Source of the DNA: a virus
Reading direction: 5' to 3' (one strand)
Virus record (IMG/VR): IMGVR_UViG_3300037014_000036
Span: 1-43,463 of that record
Length of the DNA stretch: 43,463 bases
A program made the position numbers and the translations under genes. This document shows positions 39,549-43,463 of the stretch, in pieces (the first letter of the stretch is position 1; each line of letters starts with the position of its first letter). Below the pieces are notes generated by a model, which did not search any database, was not told the DNA's origin, and saw nothing but the letters and a program-made list of their open reading frames with translations.

Positions 39549-39968
39549 ATGGCTACCTCTACGCTATCCCCCGCCCCCGTTTCTAGCAAGCCCCTGCAAT
39601 CGACTGGGGTATCCCCTGCGCCGTCTTATGCGGAAGCTATTGCCGCAATCATGGCGCAGGTGGCCGCTGGCACCAAATCCCCCGAATTGGCCGGCAAGCT
39701 GATTGCGAGTTTGGCCCCACCGGCCCGACCGGCGGCCGCGCCGCGGATTACCCCGGTTGATGCACGCCCCTATCGCTATACGGTGAGCGAGAAGGGGAAC
39801 CGGCTCTTGTGGCACAAGAACGGCAAGACCGGCTTCACTCATTCCCCAGCGGATTGGGCGGACATCGTGATCCTGGTTGAGAAGGGCATGATCCAAGCCA
39901 TGCTCCGCGATCAGAATCCCCCAATGAGCGAGAGCTATGCTCAGCGTCTCGCCAAGAAGGCAGGCTAG
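39549..39968 (+). CDS. Unknown accessory protein (139 aa)
   Basis: The ATG follows an AAGGAGAG site. The N-terminal 60 residues are Ala/Pro/Ser-rich and look disordered; the C-terminal half (RPYRYTVSEKGNRLLWHKNG, then FTHSPADWADIVILVEKGMI) looks like a small folded domain ending in a helix. No family recognised. Confidence 0.75.
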   Translation: MATSTLSPAPVSSKPLQSTGVSPAPSYAEAIAAIMAQVAAGTKSPELAGKLIASLAPPARPAAAPRITPVDARPYRYTVSEKGNRLLWHKNGKTGFTHSPADWADIVILVEKGMIQAMLRDQNPPMSESYAQRLAKKAG

Positions 39969-39981
39969 TGTGCGACCCTAT

Positions 39982-40021
39982 CCACTACTGGGCAGGCGTA
40001 GTGGTGTGGGTTTCACACTAC
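39982..40021 (+). promoter_or_regulatory. Leader with two mutually exclusive hairpins
   Basis: CCACTAC (39982-39988) pairs with GTAGTGG (39998-40004), while GTGGTGTG (40001-40008) pairs with CACACTAC (40014-40021). The two helices share 40001-40004, so only one can form. This sits between the 139-aa gene and the RBS of the 78-aa gene (CGGAG about 30 bases later). Confidence 0.4.
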
Positions 40022-40049
40022 CCTATCCCCTTGCTACGGAGAACGAACT

Positions 40050-40286
40050 ATGCGATGCGAGAAGCGACAGACTTGGTATCTATTGGTATGGCTCGCTGAT
40101 GCGCTGGATTGGCATATTGTTGCCAACCATAATTCGCGCAGCTTACGTTGCGCCATGTCATGGGCGCGGAACACTTATCCCCGGATGACATGCCATGAAC
40201 GGTTCGCGGTAGTGCCGTCTTGCGAACTGGAAGAGGCACTGAGCCGCAAGAATGTGTATCCTTCACTTCGCGCCGCCCTGAGCTAG
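40050..40286 (+). CDS. Unknown small protein (78 aa)
   Basis: The ATG follows a CGGAGAACGAACT leader. The product starts MRCEKRQTWYLLVWLADALD and has Cys/Trp/Arg-rich helices. Possibly a small DNA- or membrane-associated protein. An intrinsic terminator follows 30 bases after the stop. No family recognised. Confidence 0.6.
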   Translation: MRCEKRQTWYLLVWLADALDWHIVANHNSRSLRCAMSWARNTYPRMTCHERFAVVPSCELEEALSRKNVYPSLRAALS

Positions 40287-40315
40287 TCCACCCTATCCCC
40301 CGATCTGGAGTTTGA

Positions 40316-40348
40316 CCCCCGCCGTCCGGTTTGGATTGCGGGGGTTTT
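40316..40348 (+). terminator. Intrinsic terminator after the 78-aa gene
   Basis: CCCCCGC (40316-40322) pairs with GCGGGGG (40338-40344), followed by TTTT (40345-40348). A smaller pairing lies in the loop. The gap 40349-40507 holds an AGGGGCG/CGCCCCT long-range pair and two copies of ACGCGATT, but no gene. Confidence 0.75.
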
Positions 40349-40507
40349 GCATTTCTTGGCCGGCCGATTGTGCCACAAGGCCCCCTGCAATTCGCTACGT
40401 TGCGGCTGTTGCGTTGCGTCGGCTGATGCGTGATTCGGGCAGGGGCGCGGCCGACGGCGTTAAACGCGATTTTACGCGATTCGCCCCTCGAATGACAGGG
40501 AAATAGC

Positions 40508-40711
40508 ATGAGTATAGAGCAAGCAAGAGACAAAGCACGGTGTACGGCCTACCAGTATCGTCGGCCAGCGTACCTGGTGCTGGATACGCTAGTGTGCGGG
40601 TTGAGGATATTCCTTGGCCCGCACCCTGAGTACCTGGATAGCGAACCTACTCGGTATTTCCCCATTGAGATCGTGCATCCCGACGGAGTACGGGAATCGG
40701 CAATAGGGTAG
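40508..40711 (+). CDS. Unknown small protein (67 aa)
   Basis: The ATG has a GGGA site eight bases upstream. The product has a hydrophobic middle (AYLVLDTLVCGLRIFLGP) and a polar C terminus (RYFPIEIVHPDGVRESAIG). It may be soluble with a small beta domain. No family is recognised. Confidence 0.6.
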   Translation: MSIEQARDKARCTAYQYRRPAYLVLDTLVCGLRIFLGPHPEYLDSEPTRYFPIEIVHPDGVRESAIG

Positions 40712-40738
40712 GCGGGGGCGGTGGGTCGGGGCTAACAG

Positions 40739-40823
40739 GTAATGCCGCCAGAGACACACGGTAACGCTGTCGTAACGGCAGCAGCGTTACATAGTCTTTA
40801 ATGCCGCCAGAAGGAGTTTCCCT
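40739..40823 (+). promoter_or_regulatory. Repeat-flanked hairpin leader
   Basis: Two copies of TAATGCCGCCAGA (about 40739-40751 and 40799-40811) flank a perfect nine-pair hairpin, GTAACGCTG (40761-40769) with CAGCGTTAC (40782-40790). The second copy continues into AGGAGTTTCCCT and the start of the next gene. A near-identical AATGCCGCCAGAAGGAGTTT-type leader recurs before 42487. Confidence 0.6.
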
Positions 40824-41108
40824 ATGCAAGCGAAAGGTCGACGCGGTGCGTACTACCGCGTGGTAGTTACAGCGGCGCTACAGGCTAACTTTGTGGCCCG
40901 TATCCTTCCGGCCGCAACCCCAATAACACTAACGACTTACGACAATTCATCTGGAATAACGCTCACGAGTCGCTACAATACTAGCAGAGAACAGAACCAC
41001 GGCCCTCGGGCCACCCGGCGGGGAAACACGCAGCAGCCGCGCGGCGGCCGGTTAGTCACCGGCCATCGGATACACTGCCGCGCGGGCGGCTTACACAACG
41101 CCGCATAG
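40824..41108 (+). CDS. Possible protein with conserved leader (94 aa)
   Basis: The ATG lies behind the perfect AAGGAG leader shared with the 42487 gene, which argues for translation. The product has a short hydrophobic/basic first third (YYRVVVTAALQANFVARILP) and an Arg/Gly/Thr-rich, low-complexity rest, which is weak protein evidence. It may be degenerating. A GGCCGGT(N5)ACCGGCC hairpin (41046-41064) lies near its end. Confidence 0.45.
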   Translation: MQAKGRRGAYYRVVVTAALQANFVARILPAATPITLTTYDNSSGITLTSRYNTSREQNHGPRATRRGNTQQPRGGRLVTGHRIHCRAGGLHNAA

Positions 41109-41128
41109 CGGCAGAATCGAGTGAGAAC

Positions 41129-41407
41129 ATGAGCGATTGGACATTACCACTACAGCGAGTCGGCGGAAAAATTGAGGATGCCGAGTGCATTATCCTCGCC
41201 GATACATGCGGCGGCAAGCTGGGAGCCGAGTTTGGCGATTTTGTCGCCCTGGCTTGCAACTGTCACGATGACCTGGTGGCAGCGTGCAAGGCAATGGTTG
41301 AGGCGGCACACCATAGCGGCAGGATGATCGGATTCGACTCACAGGCATTCGACGCAGCCCGCGCCGCCCTCGCCAAGACGGAGGCCACTCATGCCGCTAC
41401 CAGTTGA
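41129..41407 (+). CDS. Small early phage protein with HDDLVAA helix
   Basis: The 92-aa product contains ACNCHDDLVAACKAMVEAA and ends with DAARAALAKTEA, an arrangement common in small phage proteins of unknown function (N-x-HxxLVAAL...ARAALA). It overlaps the next gene's start by 17 bases. Confidence 0.75.
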   Translation: MSDWTLPLQRVGGKIEDAECIILADTCGGKLGAEFGDFVALACNCHDDLVAACKAMVEAAHHSGRMIGFDSQAFDAARAALAKTEATHAATS

Positions 41408-41591
41408 CACGAACAAACCGCCGCTACCAGATTACTATGATGCCAAGCGCCTCGGTCCTGATTGGCACCTGACCTGTAGGGTTTGCAAGCGCCGCTGGGC
41501 ACTGCCGGTTGGCAATGATCATCCAGGCAACCTATTGCGGCTCCTAGACCACGGCCGCAGTCACACGGAGGCCGCCGATGCCACTACCTGA
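41391..41591 (+). CDS. Small zinc-finger-like protein (66 aa)
   Basis: The product has CRVCKRRW followed by DHGRSH, a possible C2H2-type metal site. It starts MPLPVDTNKPPLPDYYDAKR. It lies between and overlaps both neighbours in the coupled group leading to the ImmA-like gene. Confidence 0.65.
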   Translation: MPLPVDTNKPPLPDYYDAKRLGPDWHLTCRVCKRRWALPVGNDHPGNLLRLLDHGRSHTEAADATT

Positions 41592-42006
41592 CCGACTGAC
41601 GATTTCCGAGTGTGAAGCGATGCTAGTAGCGCGAGTGGAAAATCGTGGCTACCGCGTGATCTGCCAGCCGTGCATGGACAGCGGCATGGTCGATTCAACA
41701 CGGCGGCTGGTGCGTTACGGTTACGCCGATCCAACTGACCGATTGGCGACGTTGGCGCACGAATACGCGCACACCCTCGGGCACGAACCGACCGACATGG
41801 GCAGCCTAGTAATGGCCTTCCGATTCGGTCGGCTGGACGCCTGCTGCCAGGTCTGGCGATACGAGTTGCTGGTTTGGCGGCGCGCCGAGCGCATCTTGCG
41901 ACGGCTAAATCCAAAGGGTTTCAACTGGCGTCGTCATGCGAGACGGAAGATGCAGAACTTCGCCCGTGAGTTACGGATGATTGCCAAGAACGTATCAGTG
42001 GAGTAA
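41578..42006 (+). CDS. ImmA/IrrE-like zinc metalloprotease
   Basis: The 142-aa protein has a clear gluzincin-type HExxH motif in LATLAHEYAHTLGHE, followed at spacing by a helix with RYELLVWRRAERIL whose Glu can be the third zinc ligand. This is the pattern of ImmA/IrrE proteins, which cleave partner XRE repressors in phages and mobile elements. The XRE gene follows after 4 bases, strengthening the call. It starts MPLPDRLTISECEAMLVARV. Confidence 0.82.
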   Translation: MPLPDRLTISECEAMLVARVENRGYRVICQPCMDSGMVDSTRRLVRYGYADPTDRLATLAHEYAHTLGHEPTDMGSLVMAFRFGRLDACCQVWRYELLVWRRAERILRRLNPKGFNWRRHARRKMQNFARELRMIAKNVSVE

Positions 42007-42010
42007 GACA

Positions 42011-42394
42011 ATGCCCGTTCCTGACCGACTGAAAACTGCCCGGCTCCGCGCCGGCCTGACCCAGCGGCAACTCGCCGCGAAGCTCGGCTTTCACACAATG
42101 AGCATCAGCCAGCTAGAGCGCGGGGTGCGGAATCCGTCGATGGCGTTGGGTTGGAAGCTGTACCTGGAGGATATAGCACGGGGTATCCTGCAACCATCAC
42201 CGGGTGCTATCGCTTCTTATGCGCGGCGTGGCGTTGGCGCTGGCAAGACGATTGTCAAGCCATCGGCCACCAACCTACGTCGGAAGGAAATCCCCCTCGT
42301 GCATGTTAGCAATCAGAAGATAGTTGCCTTTGAGAACTGCAACGCCATCATCGGATATGACGTTGCGCCCAAGAAGATGGCTGGGCTGGGATAG
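42011..42394 (+). CDS. XRE-family helix-turn-helix regulator
   Basis: The 127-aa product has an HTH_3 domain near the N terminus: RLKTARLRAGLTQRQLAAKL, then GFHTMSISQLERGVRNPS. The C-terminal part is basic and could be an oligomerisation or protease-sensitive region. Pairing with the ImmA-like protease resembles the ImmR-ImmA switch of ICEBs1, where cleavage of the repressor relieves repression. Operators have not been identified. Confidence 0.85.
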   Translation: MPVPDRLKTARLRAGLTQRQLAAKLGFHTMSISQLERGVRNPSMALGWKLYLEDIARGILQPSPGAIASYARRGVGAGKTIVKPSATNLRRKEIPLVHVSNQKIVAFENCNAIIGYDVAPKKMAGLG

Positions 42395-42486
42395 TTGGAA
42401 TGTCCCGGCCGGGATTGTGCGCAGTCTCGGCCCGGTTGTTGCACCCTCACCCCATAGACGGCCATGCCGCCAGAAGGAGTTTCTCT

Positions 42487-43323
42487 ATGCTTGAACAGCA
42501 GTACGACATCAGCGGGGCCATTGTGTTCTGGTCCCTGCAACCCACGCCCTATCAGGCGGTCAAGGACATTTTCGACCGGCTGGGGCTGAGTGGTTGCGTG
42601 CCAAACCCCAGGACGGACCAATCCGCCTTGGAACACAGCATCAAGGCCGTGTGCGGCACGAAGAACAAGGCGGTGATGAGCCGCAAGCGCCCCAAGCGGA
42701 ACGGGGTGGAGTTGGTGGCGATCACGCGGAACGAACTCCGCAACGATTACATCACCAGCTTCGGTGCCAAGGTGGTGGAGGGCCGCGTCAAGACGGATTA
42801 CGGCTACGCCGACGAGTACAGGCTGACGGAGGAGTACCTGGCGTCCAAGGCGCTGCTTACCACCACGGCCGTCGGTATGGCCCTTGCGGCTGCCGTGGCG
42901 AAGTACGACGGCATGAAGGGGTTTGCCAAGCCGGGCGTGTTTTACATCCCGGAACACCACCTCCAGGATTGGCAGCACCTTTGTAGCCTGATTGAAGGTG
43001 CCCAAGAGGGCAACGCCACTACGGCTATCCGGGCCGCGATGGATGAGGGTACGGCCCGTGCCATTCGTGACAACCTGAGCAAGGAAGTCCAGGAGCAGGC
43101 GGCCAAGCTGCTGGACGACGTGAGCAAGGGCACGCTGAACGATACCCAGTTGCACGTCCGGGCGGAGCAGGCCGCGGCGTTGGTGGACAGGGTGAACCTC
43201 TACTCATCCATCCTGGGTGAGGCTTTGGGAGGGCTGAAGAACGTGGCCCTGGTGGCTCAGAGTGCTGCCGGTGCGGCTGCCATGCAGGACTTCGCCCAGA
43301 GTGGTGTGGGCGTTTGCGTCTAG
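42487..43323 (+). CDS. Unknown phage protein (278 aa, DUF6744-like?)
   Basis: Start at ATG 42487 behind the GAAGGAGTTTCTCT leader. The product has ISGAIVFWSLQPTPYQAVKD, IFDRLGL, NPRTDQSALEHSIKAVCGTK, a central strand-rich domain and a helical C-terminal half (VDRVNLYSSILGEALGGLKN). The layout reminds me of DUF6744, but with low certainty. It could be an accessory or host-takeover protein. The C terminus is short and hydrophobic. Confidence 0.7.
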   Translation: MLEQQYDISGAIVFWSLQPTPYQAVKDIFDRLGLSGCVPNPRTDQSALEHSIKAVCGTKNKAVMSRKRPKRNGVELVAITRNELRNDYITSFGAKVVEGRVKTDYGYADEYRLTEEYLASKALLTTTAVGMALAAAVAKYDGMKGFAKPGVFYIPEHHLQDWQHLCSLIEGAQEGNATTAIRAAMDEGTARAIRDNLSKEVQEQAAKLLDDVSKGTLNDTQLHVRAEQAAALVDRVNLYSSILGEALGGLKNVALVAQSAAGAAAMQDFAQSGVGVCV

Positions 43324-43328
43324 CGTAG

Positions 43329-43380
43329 GGTGAGGTGGTCCGTGACCTCACCGTGTCGGCTCGTAGCAGGCACGGTGAGG
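43329..43380 (+). promoter_or_regulatory. Leader with two mutually exclusive long hairpins
   Basis: GGTGAGGT (43329-43336) pairs with ACCTCACC (43345-43352); CCTCACCGTG (43346-43355) pairs with CACGGTGAGG (43371-43380), ten perfect pairs. The middle arm is shared, so the helices exclude each other, as in attenuators. A GCTGCCAGA copy of the leader motif (about 43408-43416) and a start codon (43459) follow. Confidence 0.5.
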
Positions 43381-43458
43381 GGATGGTTCATCTTGCAAGG
43401 CGGCAATGCTGCCAGAGCGGACAGAGATTGTCCACCTCTTCGTTACGGAGTAATGCCC

Positions 43459-43463
43459 ATGAA
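43459..43463 (+). CDS. Start of a further gene, off the right edge
   Basis: An ATG at 43459 has a GGAG site eight bases upstream, in a CGTTACGGAGTAATGCCC leader like that before 40050 (GCTACGGAGAACGAACT). Only the first five bases of the gene are in the window. Confidence 0.4.

Noticed and set aside
1-43463. CRISPR arrays, tRNA genes, integrase, insertion sequences
   Set aside because: No regularly spaced direct repeats with unique spacers, no tRNA cloverleaf with T-loop pattern, and no integrase or transposase motifs were seen in either strand by eye.

Overview
The window looks like a contiguous piece of a tailed double-stranded DNA phage genome (Caudoviricetes) or a prophage. It encodes a large terminase, portal, scaffold, major capsid protein and about a dozen virion proteins. 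It also has a phage recombination module (ERF-type annealing protein, ParB-like protein, DEAH helicase) and an XRE/ImmA-type regulatory pair. The sequence is GC-rich. Several small proteins resemble planctomycete families: a DUF1580-like helix-turn-helix protein at 34058 and a Cys-rich protein with an LN-x-TY-x-L core at 13564. I therefore infer a planctomycete host (Gemmata/Pirellula-like); this rests on remembered family features, not on a search. I see no integrase, DNA polymerase, recognisable lysis enzyme or tRNA in the window, so lifestyle and completeness stay open.

Layout. (1) Positions 1-6350, minus strand: an early-type operon behind a near-consensus sigma70 promoter (6322-6350). 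It holds tiny ORFs, a CsrA homologue, several small phage proteins, a coiled-coil protein, ERF, a Cys-containing small protein, a ParB-like protein, a helicase, and an Imm5-like Ala-repeat protein that runs off the left edge. Many junctions are 4-base ATGA overlaps. (2) Positions 6430-33883, minus strand: the virion operon. In transcription order it runs scaffold, major capsid protein, two paralogous capsid-associated proteins, intrinsic terminator, glycosyltransferase, putative small terminase, large terminase, AT-hook protein, portal, FmdB zinc ribbon, fibre-like protein, glycosyltransferase, methyltransferase, second fibre-like protein, small virion protein, RmlD-like reductase, tail/neck proteins, RmlB-like dehydratase, a repeat protein and a 1241-aa protein. 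One lone membrane protein gene (10187-10438) lies on the opposite strand inside this block. (3) Positions 33884-34057: a short AT-rich divergent control region. (4) Positions 34058-38033, plus strand: thirteen tiny to medium ORFs, nearly all joined by ATGA or GTGA overlaps. They include a DUF1580-like regulator, an FkbM methyltransferase, a second SAM methyltransferase, small zinc-type proteins and an amber-interrupted paralogue. (5) Positions 38016-39548: about 1.5 kb without a convincing protein gene. It has two good promoters, two intrinsic terminators, dense hairpins (candidate noncoding RNAs) and a stretch of repeated ATGTAT-type motifs. (6) Positions 39549-43463, plus strand: accessory and control genes, including an ImmA/IrrE-like HEYAH protease next to an XRE repressor. 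They are separated by hairpin-rich leaders that share a repeated GCCGCCAGA motif.

How the parts may work together (inference): the leftward early operon supplies annealing and helicase functions for recombination or replication plus an RNA-binding regulator. The long leftward operon builds the particle. A strong hairpin after the capsid genes probably lowers expression of terminase and portal relative to capsid. Sugar-nucleotide, glycosyltransferase and methyltransferase genes scattered among virion genes suggest modification of a glycan, on either the host surface or the particle. The rightward cassette carries small accessory proteins and the likely repressor switch. The least explained part is the structured noncoding locus around 38016-38803.
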